Below, in pieces: positions 54,859-64,000 of a stretch of 64,000 nucleotides of DNA. Source of the stretch: Pedobacter rhizosphaerae (GTDB lineage: Bacteria; Bacteroidota; Bacteroidia; Sphingobacteriales; Sphingobacteriaceae). The stretch lies in contig NZ_FOGG01000010.1 in the NCBI RefSeq assembly GCF_900111155.1, forward strand, positions 1-64,000. The letters run 5' to 3'. Every line of letters begins with the position of its first letter. The stretch's first letter is position 1. The notes under the pieces are model-generated. The model was given only the letters and a program-made list of their open reading frames with translations, had not been told where the DNA came from and did not search any database. A program made the position numbers and the translations under genes.

Positions 54859-55890
54859 TTAATTTTCGCAGCCAGGCCCATCTATTGATAACTGATTTCC
54901 TTGCAAACTGATCGTGGCACCTGTTATATTTGAAAGGACTTCCATCACTTGGTTAATATCATTGCGATTGAGAAAAGCTGCAGTGAAACGGCATCTTTTA
55001 ACCCGCTCATTTTTAAATAATACCTTGACCTTAAAACGGTTTGCTATCATATCTGCAGCCTGATCCAGTGTTATATCATCCATAATCAAGTCTTCTGCCT
55101 TCCATTCGCTTACCTTTTCAGCATTAACCTGTAATTTTTCAGTTTTTTGTTTAATCATATTCCAGCTTAACTGTTGATTGGGTGTAAGTACAGCCAAGGT
55201 TTTATTATCATGTTGCACCATTACCTTTCCCCGGCTAACCGTAACGGTAATGAATTTATCTCCCTCATAAGCAGAAATATTAAATGCCGTACCCAGTACT
55301 GTAGTGGTAATGGCACCGGTATGAATTACAAAAGGATGTACCTTATCATGCGCTACGTCAAAAAAAGCTTCTCCAATTAAGGTTACTTCTCTAATATTCT
55401 TTCCTCTAAAAGTACCTGGATATTCGATGCGACTATCGTGGTTTAACTGTACTGATGTTCCGTCAGGCAACTTAAGCCACTGACGTCCACTTGGTTTTAT
55501 TGCAGAAGATGTAGCTTCTTTTGATTTTGGCGATTGGTTTATATCCACAGGCCTTAACATTTGATAACTGATAAATGAAATCAATAGTAATGCCGCAGCG
55601 TAACCAGCCCATTTAAAAAGACCTATTTTCGATCTTGATGAAATACGGGATGCTATTCTGTTGTAAAGTTGTACCTCATTAAGCAATTCAATTTCTTGCG
55701 GTTTTTTTTCAAATTCGGACGAATAGTCTGCTAATGCTGATTCCCATTCCTGCTCATATTTATCTGAGCCCAATAATTCCAGCACCCTGTCTATCTCCTG
55801 CTGGGAAGCACAGTTTTGCAAATACTTTAAAAAAAGCTGCTTGATTGAATGTTCCAATTTGTTTGTATTTAATAGTATAACACATAACAC
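54859..55890 (-). CDS. fecR: FecR-family anti-sigma factor (operon 2)
   Basis: 343 residues. Cytosolic N-terminal part (FLKYLQNCASQQEIDRVLEL, about 1-85), membrane helix (WAGYAAALLLISFISYQML), FecR domain (about 130-240; LKLPDGTSVQLNHDSRIEYP, GEAFFDVAHDKVHPF), and a C-terminal DUF4974 domain (about 265-343). It ends in the sequence SIDGPGCEN. The first Met lies well upstream of the conserved part, so the exact start is open. It follows the sigma gene by 53 bases. Confidence 0.92.
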   Translation of the reverse strand: MLCVILLNTNKLEHSIKQLFLKYLQNCASQQEIDRVLELLGSDKYEQEWESALADYSSEFEKKPQEIELLNEVQLYNRIASRISSRSKIGLFKWAGYAAALLLISFISYQMLRPVDINQSPKSKEATSSAIKPSGRQWLKLPDGTSVQLNHDSRIEYPGTFRGKNIREVTLIGEAFFDVAHDKVHPFVIHTGAITTTVLGTAFNISAYEGDKFITVTVSRGKVMVQHDNKTLAVLTPNQQLSWNMIKQKTEKLQVNAEKVSEWKAEDLIMDDITLDQAADMIANRFKVKVLFKNERVKRCRFTAAFLNRNDINQVMEVLSNITGATISLQGNQLSIDGPGCEN

Positions 55891-55943
55891 GTATGGTACA
55901 TTTACCCTAAATGAAAATAAATTTTGTAAAAGGAGGTTTTTCT

Positions 55944-56522
55944 TTACTTTATCGTCAGCAATAAAAGTAAAGCACCATTTTTTAACAGATATGTTTTAAT
56001 GGTTCTAATCGCCTTAACCATCTGACTATTAATGGTACTATCAGAAACACCAAGCTCTTCAGCTGCTTTTTTGTAAGAATAGCCTTCACCGTGGCACAGT
56101 TCATAAATCCGCTTGCGTTGGCTTGGTAAGGTAGAAATGGCATGTTCTAGAATTCCTTGCGTTTGCCTACGTTGGGTAAAAGCCAGCCCATCTTCACTTG
56201 TATCATAAACATGAAGAGCGATTTCATCAACAATCCATTGTTGCTTACTGGCTTTACGTATGACATTTAAGGAAAGATTTCTGGCAATGGTGAAAAGATA
56301 TGAGGATAGAGATGAATTAGCATCCAGCCGGGCTGCATTTTCCCATAGTTTTATAAAGACCTCCTGAACGACATCTTCAGTTATTGTTGGTGATTTAAGA
56401 ATGTTTAAAGTGAATGCGTATATTTTTTTTACATGCAATTTATAGATCACTGAAAAAGCCTGTGCACTGCCCTGTTTTAGTGCAACCAGCAATTCCTCTT
56501 CATTTGTTTCAACCACACGCAT
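55944..56522 (-). CDS. ECF RNA polymerase sigma factor (operon 2)
   Basis: 192 residues. Region 2 with SAQAFSVIYKLHVKKIYAFT and EDVVQEVFIKLWENAARLD, region 4 with LPSQRKRIYELCHGEGYSYK and GVSDSTINSQMVKAIRTIK. The C-terminus is hydrophobic (LLLLLTIK). A close match to the Bacteroidota promoter pattern lies at 56529-56558, placing its -7 element only six bases before the ATG, so a leaderless or very short leader is possible. It controls operon 2 together with FecR. Confidence 0.93.
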   Translation of the reverse strand: MRVVETNEEELLVALKQGSAQAFSVIYKLHVKKIYAFTLNILKSPTITEDVVQEVFIKLWENAARLDANSSLSSYLFTIARNLSLNVIRKASKQQWIVDEIALHVYDTSEDGLAFTQRRQTQGILEHAISTLPSQRKRIYELCHGEGYSYKKAAEELGVSDSTINSQMVKAIRTIKTYLLKNGALLLLLTIK

Positions 56523-56528
56523 ATTCTA

Positions 56529-56558
56529 CAAAACTAGTAGATAAAATTGTTATTCAAA
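56529..56558 (-). promoter_or_regulatory. Bacteroidota-type promoter of the operon 2 sigma gene
   Basis: TTTG (56558-56555), an 18-base spacer, then TAGTTTTG (56536-56529), an exact fit to TAnnTTTG. Transcription would start at or just inside the start codon. Confidence 0.5.
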
Positions 56559-56647
56559 GTCTTCGTTTAAAAAGACAAAATATAAGAAATTATTGAAAAG
56601 CTAGTTCCTTCCAGTTGAACGATTCTATTGCTCGTGTTAATAGTGCT

Positions 56648-56920
56648 TTACATACTAGCCTCAACCTCTGAATTACCTTTTGTTAATAGTTCGGAATCAA
56701 CATAACCAACCAACTCGTAAGCTTCTGCTTCAAACACTTCTAAAAGCATTAAAAGTTGTCCAACAGTCAACTGAGAATATCCGAGTTCCAATTTACTATA
56801 CCCATGCTGGCTTATTCCTAATTTTTGGGCGACAAATTTCTGACTTAGACCAAGCGAAAGCCTCTTCATCCTCATCCTAGTAATCACCTCAGTCTGTTCT
56901 TGTTTCTTTGATATTCCCAT
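56648..56920 (-). CDS. XRE-family HTH regulator
   Basis: 90 residues. The helix-turn-helix (about 15-70) reads LSLGLSQKFVAQKLGISQHG and YSKLELGYSQLTVGQLLMLL. The N-terminal ~15 residues are basic and polar. The C-terminal tail (VGYVDSELLTKGNSE) is not conserved in such proteins. It stands between uptake operon 2 and a frameshifted gene and could regulate either, or a lost neighbour. Confidence 0.9.
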   Translation of the reverse strand: MGISKKQEQTEVITRMRMKRLSLGLSQKFVAQKLGISQHGYSKLELGYSQLTVGQLLMLLEVFEAEAYELVGYVDSELLTKGNSEVEASM

Positions 56921-57373
56921 AATCTCTTTTGAATATTTGAAGTTTTAAATCTTTTATTTAATTAACCCTACTGCTGTAAAGAACAAGGTCAATATCATAA
57001 ATTAAAAATTGCAAAAAATTTATTCTACTCCCTCTCGATAAATCGCACAATCGGTATTATTTTACCTTGACACCTTGAAGAACTGATTAGAAGATTGAAT
57101 TTATAAAACAATCTTCCATGATAGAAAACATTCAAATATAGAAGGATAAAATGAATCCCGCTACAATAGGTAAAAATTCGTGAAATGCAGCCCCAAATAC
57201 CTGACCTCTAAAACAATGGAGCCAAACTTGCAAAATTGAGAAGCTATGCTATAGCAAGGATGAAATGAGATTTCAACTGGCAAATTACCCTTGCTGCCTG
57301 TTGATATTAGCGTTTGGCCGATTTCACTTGCTGCCCTTATCTATTATAGGCTTATACTTATTACATAAAAATT
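56921..57373. other. Intergenic region
   Basis: About 450 bases, no gene. A short inverted repeat AAGATTG/CAATCTT lies at about 57089-57113. Confidence 0.5.
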
Positions 57374-58301
57374 ATGTTAAAAAGTTCAGAAATGTATAAA
57401 ACTCGTGGTATTGTTCTCAATTTATCAACTTGTATGATAATTTGCACTATGTTAACCGGGTATGCCTTATCCTTGCACAATAGAAAAGCGCCCAGAGTTC
57501 TCCAAAATGATTATTGTGCTATTGCACTAGACATCAGCATCACTCCTTCTATCCAACCGATCGACTCCTTTGAAAGAGAAAATCAAAAAATATTGAAAGG
57601 TCTTGGACACAATAATTTATCCCTTTCTAAAACACTGGTGTGAAAATAAAATTAAGCAACTGGAGATAAAGGAGAGCATCACTAAAAAAATCCTTTTGGC
57701 TCAGAATCTTTTAAATGCTACAGCAGAGGAACTGGATTGTGAGGTCTACAGAGCTGCAAGAATACATGATTACCTATCCTCACTAGGGAGCAAAAGAAAT
57801 AATTCACTCACCATAGCTGCTATATTTTCAGGTACAACAACAGGCATTGCCCCTTTAATCATTAGCAACCAAAAATCACAAAACACTGTGGTCATTGCTG
57901 GATCAGCCTTATCTGCGGCTTTGGGAATCGCCTTACTTACCAATAACAGGAAAAAGGTTAGTTTTTATCATCAAAGAAACCTGCTAGCTGATCTCTGGAA
58001 TAACTCTAAAAATGCCAACTATTTCCCAACATTGGTGTGGAGCATCTTAACGATGGAAAGCTCAGAAGAAAATCCACCGACTCAAGCAGTTTCAACTTTA
58101 CTTAGAAAACGGTGGACATTATTAGAACTTTCGGAAACAGCTGATAAAGAAACCAAGCTACTCTTTGGAAAAGGTGGATATTACACACAAGATCTTCTAT
58201 CACTTAGGATGAGCCTATTGCAGCAGTTGAGTTCTGAAATACGGCTTCAGAATATTAAACTCATCCAGTTGTCAAACGCAATTGGTGATCTTTCAAAGTA
58301 A
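57374..58301 (+). pseudogene. Frameshifted two-TM protein of a Bacteroidota family of unknown function
   Basis: Two overlapping frames seem to belong to one gene. The first (57374-57643) encodes an N-terminal helix (LNLSTCMIICTMLTGYALSL), KAPRVLQNDYCAIALDI and ENQKILKGLGH, ending SLSKTLV. The second (open to 58301) continues ENKIKQLEIKESITKKILLA, two membrane helices (IAAIFSGTTTGIAPLII; VVIAGSALSAALGIALL) and FGKGGYYTQDLLSLRMSLLQ. The second frame has only a TTG start. The junction near 57635-57645 fits one inserted or lost base. The FGKGGYYT ending is shared by a group of Bacteroidota proteins of unknown role. Confidence 0.6.
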
Positions 58302-58589
58302 GGATGCAATAATTAATTTCATACGTTAGTCTAGTATAACATGAATAATAGTTTTAATCAAGTTCCAATATCATTTGGAAGGTTCCGGGCCAACCTCAAT
58401 ATCTTACCTGAAGAAAAGCCTGGGACAAGCTTTTAGACTATTTTTAAGTATTTGCGATGGATTGATTTAAGCGTAGGCTGACCAAGACTAGAGCTGCAGT
58501 TTATCCTGCAATTTGGGAGTATATTGATTCAATATGCCTGCCAAATATTTTCAACAAATGATATTTGATTCTTTAACTTACACATAGAC

Positions 58590-58617
58590 TGTCATGCTGT
58601 TAAGTAACAGCATGACA
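58590..58617. terminator. Perfect 13-bp hairpin between convergent genes
   Basis: TGTCATGCTGTTA (58590-58602) and TAACAGCATGACA (58605-58617) are perfect complements with a 2-base centre. It lies between the convergent frameshifted gene and the GH95 gene, so it may serve both. The T-tract is weak. Confidence 0.55.
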
Positions 58618-58653
58618 ATCAGGCATTTCTTTTTGGAATTTAAGTGCATTATT

Positions 58654-61131
58654 TTACTTCCAAAATTCATAAACAGCTCCAGCCGTAGTATTAAAATCGA
58701 ACAAAAGGCTCTCTTTAACCCTGGCCTTTTCTATCACAGCTTTTTCAGATATTACAGGTTCCTTGATCTTTGCAATAGCATAAAATGGATTGGGATTTTC
58801 CCCGGACGCAGCATTTAATTTAACATTTGAAAAGGATTTCAGGCCATCGCTCAACCGGATCCGGCAGTTTCCACCCAATTTAGAAATGATTTTAAGTCTA
58901 GTTACTTTTCCATCATTCCAATCCATATCAATAATAAATCCCCCCCGAGCCACTAGGCCCTTAATACTACCCTGTTTCCATTGATCTGGCAATGCAGGAA
59001 GCAGATGTACTGCCCCATCATGCGACTGAAGAAGCATTTCGGCAATGCCTGAGGTACACCCAAAGTTTCCGTCGATCTGAAACGGCGGATGGGCATCAAA
59101 CAAGTTAGGATAGGTTCCACCATTTTGTCCGCTTGTTTCTTCTGGTGCCGGATTTAACTGATCCTGAATTAGTTTATAAGCCCTATTGCCATCTAGTAAA
59201 CGCGCCCAGAGATTTACTTTCCAGCCCATCGACCACCCGGTAGATTTATCCCCACGGATAATCAAAGTCTTTTTAGCGGCTTCAAACAGTTCAGGTTTAT
59301 GAAACGGAGAAATCTGGGCACTTGGAAACAGCCCATATAAATGGGATACATGGCGGTGATGGTCATCCTTTCTATCCAGATCTCTTAGCCATTCCTGCAG
59401 CTGCCCGTACTGGCCCACTTGCATGGGTGGTAGGCGCTTAATCAAATTTTTAATGGTATCTGCAAAGCGTTTATCCAGATTAAGTGCTTTTGAACTGGAA
59501 ATTATATTTGAAAAGACATCAAATACCAATTGATTATCCATCGTTGTACCTGCACTCACACCGACACCGCTTTGATAAGTGTTCTCGGGAGACATGGAAG
59601 GTGCTACCACCAACCATTTATGGCTGGGTTCTTCCTGCAGCACATCTACATAATACAGTGCAGCCCCCTTTAAAACAGGATACATCTCCTTCAAAAAAGC
59701 CCTATCTCCGGTATATAAATAATGTTGCCAAAGATGCTGCGAAAGCCATGCTCCGCCCATTGGCCACATGCCATAAAATCCCCCATCAACTGGCCCCGTT
59801 ATTCGCCATAAATCTGTATTGTGATGAAGATTCCACCCACGTGCATGGTACATTTGTTGAGCACTTTCCCTCCCAGTTTGAGAAAGATCTTTCAACATGG
59901 AGAAAAGAGGCTGGTGCATTTCAGGAAGCGCAGTAACTTCTGCAGGCCAATAGTTCATTTCCGTATTGATATTTACTGTATACTTACTGTCCCATGGTGG
60001 GCTTAATTTATCGTTCCATTTGCCCTGAAGATTGGCAGGCTGACTACCCGGAAATGAGCTAGATATTAGCAGATATCGTCCAAATTGAAAATACAAGGAG
60101 GTTAATGCAGGGTCATTACCTTTTGCAAATTCGGCTATCCGGACATCTGTAGGCTTATTTACCGATTCTGAGGTCCCTAAGTCAAGGGACACCCTATTAA
60201 AATATTTCTGATATTCCTTAATATGAGAAGCTTTCAATACCACGTAGCTTTTTTTCATCGCTTGTTGAAGGTGTTGAGTAGCTTTTTGAACTTCGTTACC
60301 TGAAATGTTTTTATAGTTAATAAAGTTTGTTCCAATTGACACAAAGATCGTCACTGCGTTTGCTTTAGAAACCTGCAATTTATCTCCAGTGGAAATAATT
60401 TGGCCCCCCTCTATCTTTGGCGTCACTTGAACCCTAAATCGCAATTTACCAACTTTATTATCTACGCTTGAAGAAACTGCAGACAGAGAGAGTTGATTCT
60501 TCTTAGCTTCAACAAGATATGATTTGAAAGGGCTATTCATCCCTAAATCAAAAGATATGCTCCCGGGTTTGTCGGCGGTTAAACGAATAAGAATTACTCT
60601 GTCGGTCATGGAAGCCAAATACTCTCTTTTATATTTAATTCCGTTCGCCACATAACTAACTGTCGAGATGGCCCTTCCGATGTCGAGGTCGCGCCGAAAA
60701 CTATCAATATCTCCCTGACCGGAAAAATTAATTAGTAAATTTCCAGCAGTTTGATATTGCATACCATAATTACTTTCCTTGGGCGAAGATCGTGGAAAAA
60801 CAGTATTGGACAAATCCTGGGCTTCTTTATATTTTCCTTGAAAAAGCAGTTTGCGAATGTTCTGTATGGGTTGATATACCTCAGGAAGAATATTGTTACC
60901 TGGTTCACCAGCCCAGATAGTCTCCTCATTTAGCTGAATCTGCTCAGCGATTGGGTTTCCATAAATCATAGCAGCCAAAGGACCATTTCCTATGGGAAGC
61001 GCTTCATTCCAGTTAGCTGCAGGCTTATCATACCATAAGGTGAGTTTACTATTTGGTGCTTGCTGTGCCGCTGCATAGGTAGCAAAGAAGAGTAGGAAGG
61101 TCAAGACTTTAGAAAAGTTAATTTTAAGCAT
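58654..61131 (-). CDS. Glycoside hydrolase family 95 (alpha-L-fucosidase or related)
   Basis: 825 residues with signal peptide [22 protein letters not shown]. The N-terminal domain starts [19 protein letters not shown], the GH95 hallmark. The catalytic (alpha/alpha)6 domain has [12 protein letters not shown] (Asn pair that orients the water), SPENTY (acid Glu) and [17 protein letters not shown] (Asp), which match the residues known in GH95. The C-terminal beta domain ends VYEFWK. The family removes fucose or galactose from plant and host glycans. It is the last gene of the locus; the signal predicts a periplasmic or outer location. Confidence 0.93.
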   Translation of the reverse strand: MLKINFSKVLTFLLFFATYAAAQQAPNSKLTLWYDKPAANWNEALPIGNGPLAAMIYGNPIAEQIQLNEETIWAGEPGNNILPEVYQPIQNIRKLLFQGKYKEAQDLSNTVFPRSSPKESNYGMQYQTAGNLLINFSGQGDIDSFRRDLDIGRAISTVSYVANGIKYKREYLASMTDRVILIRLTADKPGSISFDLGMNSPFKSYLVEAKKNQLSLSAVSSSVDNKVGKLRFRVQVTPKIEGGQIISTGDKLQVSKANAVTIFVSIGTNFINYKNISGNEVQKATQHLQQAMKKSYVVLKASHIKEYQKYFNRVSLDLGTSESVNKPTDVRIAEFAKGNDPALTSLYFQFGRYLLISSSFPGSQPANLQGKWNDKLSPPWDSKYTVNINTEMNYWPAEVTALPEMHQPLFSMLKDLSQTGRESAQQMYHARGWNLHHNTDLWRITGPVDGGFYGMWPMGGAWLSQHLWQHYLYTGDRAFLKEMYPVLKGAALYYVDVLQEEPSHKWLVVAPSMSPENTYQSGVGVSAGTTMDNQLVFDVFSNIISSSKALNLDKRFADTIKNLIKRLPPMQVGQYGQLQEWLRDLDRKDDHHRHVSHLYGLFPSAQISPFHKPELFEAAKKTLIIRGDKSTGWSMGWKVNLWARLLDGNRAYKLIQDQLNPAPEETSGQNGGTYPNLFDAHPPFQIDGNFGCTSGIAEMLLQSHDGAVHLLPALPDQWKQGSIKGLVARGGFIIDMDWNDGKVTRLKIISKLGGNCRIRLSDGLKSFSNVKLNAASGENPNPFYAIAKIKEPVISEKAVIEKARVKESLLFDFNTTAGAVYEFWK

Positions 61132-61173
61132 CAGTTAAATTTAAAGTTAAAGCAAAGTTTACATTAAAAGCCT

Positions 61174-61198
61174 CCACACTAAACATCGTTTAATGTGG
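61174..61198. repeat. Hairpin between DUF5123-like gene and GH95
   Basis: CCACACTAAAC (61174-61184) pairs with GTTTAATGTGG (61188-61198) with one mismatch and a 3-base loop. It lies between two genes of the same operon and may be an RNA stabiliser or weak terminator. Confidence 0.4.
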
Positions 61199-61248
61199 GG
61201 CTAGTTATATTTTCAATACATATTTCTTAGCAAATTCATAAGTTTAAC

Positions 61249-62928
61249 CTAATAAGCCCACCGAGGATCGCCAACCGTGTTGGATGCGGTACTGGCTTTA
61301 TGCAATGGACTATTTGGGGGCAAGGAAACCAAACTGAAATCTGTTGTTGATCCAGACCAGCCCAAGTCTATTTCATAATTTGAAGATTGTGCAAGGCCGG
61401 TTAAGGAAAGTTTTGTTCCTCCTGAGGCGGTATTGAGTTTAAAAAAGTTGCTGTTACTGAAATTCAGTACACTAGATGCTCCAGCTTTGAACGCAACATT
61501 ATTAATCGTCTGTCCTTGCAATGGTGAGTTAGCTAAAATCGAATTTCTCAGATTGAAAGTAATTCTATTGGCTGCCTCCACGAGTAAATACTTATTCTGT
61601 GAGCCAATATTATTAAATGTACAATAATCTATTGTTACAATAGGTAACTCAACACCCGTCAGGGTCCAGCTTAAATTGATTAGTCCACAACCCAAATTAT
61701 AAAAAGTAGATTTGGAAATGTTTAGATTTATGACTTGCAACCTTTCTAAACTAAGTACATAATAACTATCTATTCCTGTAGGATTTATATCATATATCTT
61801 CGAGTTTATTATGTTGAAGTTTTTAAGCACATGTGCATTGGGTGTTGAGCCACTTACAGAAGGGCCATAATTACCCAGCATTAAAGCACGGGTATAATTA
61901 TGTATCCAACAATTTTCAACACGAATACTTTTAAACGCTGCAGCATTTCCATTAGCACCTGCACCCTTTAAATGCAGGAATGCTCCGCTGTTGGATGCAC
62001 CACCATAATTCCCGTCGATATCCAGACCAATCAAATTTACTCCGGCACTATCACCAACCAGGCTAAGTTCTCGAAATCTGATTTTGGTGTTCGCGGGATT
62101 ATTGGTAATCGAGCGCAAGGTAATCCCCTTTCCAGCGATACTTAAGAATGATGATATAGTATAGAGACCAGGATTCAACCCAATCACCTCTCCATCTGCT
62201 GCTGAAGTGATAGCAGACTCCAGATTATCACTTGGCGAAAGCGTTTTGGTATATACAGGAGTTTTTAAGGTCGAAAAGGAAGCTAAGCCCTTACTCTTCT
62301 TATCTGCAATTAACTGTACAGTATAGCGCGTATCCGGGATTAGTCCGTTGAGATTTTTTTCTCCTGCTTGTGCTTCAGCTGCAGTAATGTCAATAATTGT
62401 GGTAACACTGCCATTTATCAGTGCAATTTTATTAATCCCCGTAGTTGCTGCATTAACTTGCCAATGCAGTTTTACAGAGGTTTCGGTAATTTCAAAGTCA
62501 CGTATAATTTTTAGGAACTGTTGCCCTGAAATTCTAAATGAACTTGTATTTACCCATCTAGATGCTGCTGCTGACTGGAAAGGTTCAACTCTTACTCTCG
62601 CAAAATAAGTCTTGTTGACTGTTAATACTGGATCAACCAACTTTACCGCAAGAGTATCGGTTGTTTGTGTGTATTCTATATTTTTAAAAAGTGTATCGGT
62701 GGCAAACTCAACTTTATAGGTATACTTCTTGCCGCTCGCCAAGGCCCCAAGGTTCCAGGAAACGATCGCGGAATCTTGTACAGTCCGGACCTTAAGGTTA
62801 GCTGGGATAAATGCCCTACTTGTTGATGGATCTTCTACGAAACCATCAATATTACGCTTACAAGCCCCTATAATTGCAATCAAAGAAAGCATATAGAGCA
62901 GAAGCATATTTTTAGTTATGATTCTCAT
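61249..62928 (-). CDS. DUF4957/DUF5123-like surface lipoprotein with FnIII and beta-helix
   Basis: 559 residues. Lipobox at LSLIAIIGACKRN. Two fibronectin-type III domains follow (about 45-135 and 140-225; VSWNLGALASGKKYTYKVEF, FEITETSVKLHWQV). The rest (about 230-555) is a right-handed beta-helix of the DUF4957/DUF5123 kind, with repeated short strands (GITLRSITNN, FNIINSKIYD). It is common in pectin and other plant glycan loci and probably binds or cuts the glycan on the cell surface. It lies between SusD and GH95. Confidence 0.82.
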   Translation of the reverse strand: MRIITKNMLLLYMLSLIAIIGACKRNIDGFVEDPSTSRAFIPANLKVRTVQDSAIVSWNLGALASGKKYTYKVEFATDTLFKNIEYTQTTDTLAVKLVDPVLTVNKTYFARVRVEPFQSAAASRWVNTSSFRISGQQFLKIIRDFEITETSVKLHWQVNAATTGINKIALINGSVTTIIDITAAEAQAGEKNLNGLIPDTRYTVQLIADKKSKGLASFSTLKTPVYTKTLSPSDNLESAITSAADGEVIGLNPGLYTISSFLSIAGKGITLRSITNNPANTKIRFRELSLVGDSAGVNLIGLDIDGNYGGASNSGAFLHLKGAGANGNAAAFKSIRVENCWIHNYTRALMLGNYGPSVSGSTPNAHVLKNFNIINSKIYDINPTGIDSYYVLSLERLQVINLNISKSTFYNLGCGLINLSWTLTGVELPIVTIDYCTFNNIGSQNKYLLVEAANRITFNLRNSILANSPLQGQTINNVAFKAGASSVLNFSNSNFFKLNTASGGTKLSLTGLAQSSNYEIDLGWSGSTTDFSLVSLPPNSPLHKASTASNTVGDPRWAY

Positions 62929-62959
62929 CGTTTAATTTATTAAGTTGTTTGATATTAAA

Positions 62960-64000
62960 TTACCATCCGAAATTCTGTACAATCCCCCCTCGGTTCTCAA
63001 TAATAACTAGGTTAGGGTATGGCAAAAGCTCCTTTTTATTGGCTTCAAATTTGTTCATGTAACCAGAATTGGGATTATTTAAAAAATCGGAAGTAAGAGT
63101 TGCGCCGGAATAGCTTCCCAACTCCCTTCTCCACCAAACACTTCTATATGCGGCACCTGGGTTAACGGTATTTTTACTATAATATACCGCATCATTATTT
63201 CCTCCATATAAATCCAGAGCCGCATATTCATCTGAAATCCTGCCGTTTCTGAAAAGGGTCGGTTTGAAATAAATGAATTCCGATATATCGTTGTAGGGAT
63301 TGTTAGCTGTTGGTGCATTCAATGCCATAAGTTTCATTTTTTCCCTGGCTTCCAAAATCTTAGTATTGAGCAGATTCCAACGAATCAAATCATATTTGCG
63401 GATTGATTCACCACCAAACTCCAATAATCGTTCCTTTACGATAGCATCAGAAAATCCAGCTTTATCGGTTGCTGTAATCGGAAGAGGATTACTTCCGTAG
63501 GCTCTCCTTTGCACTTGCTGAAGTGCAGCCAAAGGTGTTAATACTCCAGACAGATTACCCAATTCATTTGCAGCTTCTGCATACATCAGCAGGACATCAG
63601 CGTAACGGATAATTGGAAAATTTACTCCAAACTGCAAGCTTGGCGAATTCTTATCAAATTGTGTCCATGATTTTCGAAACTTTGCGCAAGTAAGATTAAT
63701 CATGCTCACAGGACTCATAAATGCTCCATCCTTCACTTCAATAAATCCTAGCGTAACATCCCGTCTACTATCACCTTTAGCAAACTCATAGATATAACTT
63801 GGTACCGCTCTAGCTCCCCCACCGCCAGTCCCCCAAGGATCAGCACTGGATGCAAAAGAAAGCCCTAAGATGCGGGCAAGATCGCTGTCATTTATTGCTC
63901 CCCACATCGCGACTTCAAACATCAATTCACCTGCATCGTCAAAGCGGGTAGTACCAGAGTGAAGAGATTTAAATATGTTTTCATAAACCGGATTGAGCTG
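62960..64000 (-). CDS. SusD/RagB-like lipoprotein, partial at the window end
   Basis: The last 346 residues of a SusD protein; the frame is open up to base 64000, so the start, signal peptide and the SusC partner are outside the window. Visible are QLNPVYENIFKS at the edge, FPIIRYADVLLMYAEAANEL and YGSNPLPITATDKAGFSDAI, followed by ERLLEFGGESIRKYDLIRWN and the end LPYPNLVIIENRGGIVQNFG. These match the TPR-like helices and C-terminal signature of SusD. It belongs to the same locus as the beta-helix lipoprotein and GH95. Confidence 0.93.
   Translation of the reverse strand, partial: QLNPVYENIFKSLHSGTTRFDDAGELMFEVAMWGAINDSDLARILGLSFASSADPWGTGGGGARAVPSYIYEFAKGDSRRDVTLGFIEVKDGAFMSPVSMINLTCAKFRKSWTQFDKNSPSLQFGVNFPIIRYADVLLMYAEAANELGNLSGVLTPLAALQQVQRRAYGSNPLPITATDKAGFSDAIVKERLLEFGGESIRKYDLIRWNLLNTKILEAREKMKLMALNAPTANNPYNDISEFIYFKPTLFRNGRISDEYAALDLYGGNNDAVYYSKNTVNPGAAYRSVWWRRELGSYSGATLTSDFLNNPNSGYMNKFEANKKELLPYPNLVIIENRGGIVQNFGW

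Noticed and set aside
1..64000. CRISPR arrays, tRNA and rRNA genes
   Set aside because: No regularly spaced repeats and no cloverleaf or rRNA-like segments were noticed in either strand while reading; a covariance model search was not possible here.

Overview
The window looks like chromosomal DNA from a member of the Bacteroidota, most like Pedobacter or a relative in the Sphingobacteriaceae. The evidence is two complete SusC/SusD outer-membrane uptake operons, each with its own ECF sigma factor and FecR anti-sigma factor, plus part of a third SusD locus. LytTR/PF06580 signalling, DUF4369-TlpA proteins, A-rich start regions and TTTG/TAnnTTTG-type promoters point the same way. The strain cannot be named from sequence alone.

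Layout. 1-5.5 kb is accessory DNA: the end of an IS21-type istB gene, a HEPN-like protein, and a run of unrecognised small genes separated by three diverged copies of one intergenic repeat. 5.6-7.7 kb is a LytTR response regulator and a PF06580 histidine kinase, with an unlisted 51-residue Thr/Ser/Val-rich peptide gene antisense between them. 8.4-11.7 kb holds an exported hypothetical protein and a type IV AbiEi/AbiEii toxin-antitoxin pair with two palindromic operators, abutting the remains of an MFS/AraC locus. 11.8-18.2 kb has a large MASE3-PAS-histidine kinase with a STAS-like tail and a siderophore receptor/PepSY pair. 18.6-29.3 kb is uptake operon 1 (sigma, FecR, SusC, SusD and three TlpA-like proteins). 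30.1-37.9 kb has a DinB protein and a TetR-controlled SDR/TolC/MFP/RND efflux operon. 38.2-47.5 kb has a DisA/DAC-like nucleotide cyclase candidate, a small heat-shock protein with a sigma-54-like promoter, several stand-alone receiver proteins (one frameshifted), and a NEW3 protein with an ABC-2 exporter. 48-56.5 kb is uptake operon 2 (sigma, FecR, SusC, SusD, TlpA-like). 56.6-58.3 kb holds an XRE regulator and a frameshifted two-TM gene. 58.6-64 kb is the end of a carbohydrate locus: SusD (cut by the window edge), a DUF4957/DUF5123-like surface lipoprotein and a GH95 fucosidase.

How it works together. The two sigma/FecR/SusCD/TlpA operons follow the usual design in which substrate binding by SusC (through its STN domain) releases the sigma factor from FecR. 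The efflux operon appears autoregulated through two matching TetR palindromes, and AbiEi probably represses its own operon through two palindromes. The most promising undescribed items are the peptide next to the LytTR two-component pair, the DAC-like protein, the repeat-bounded cassette array at 2-5 kb and the HEPN-like protein.
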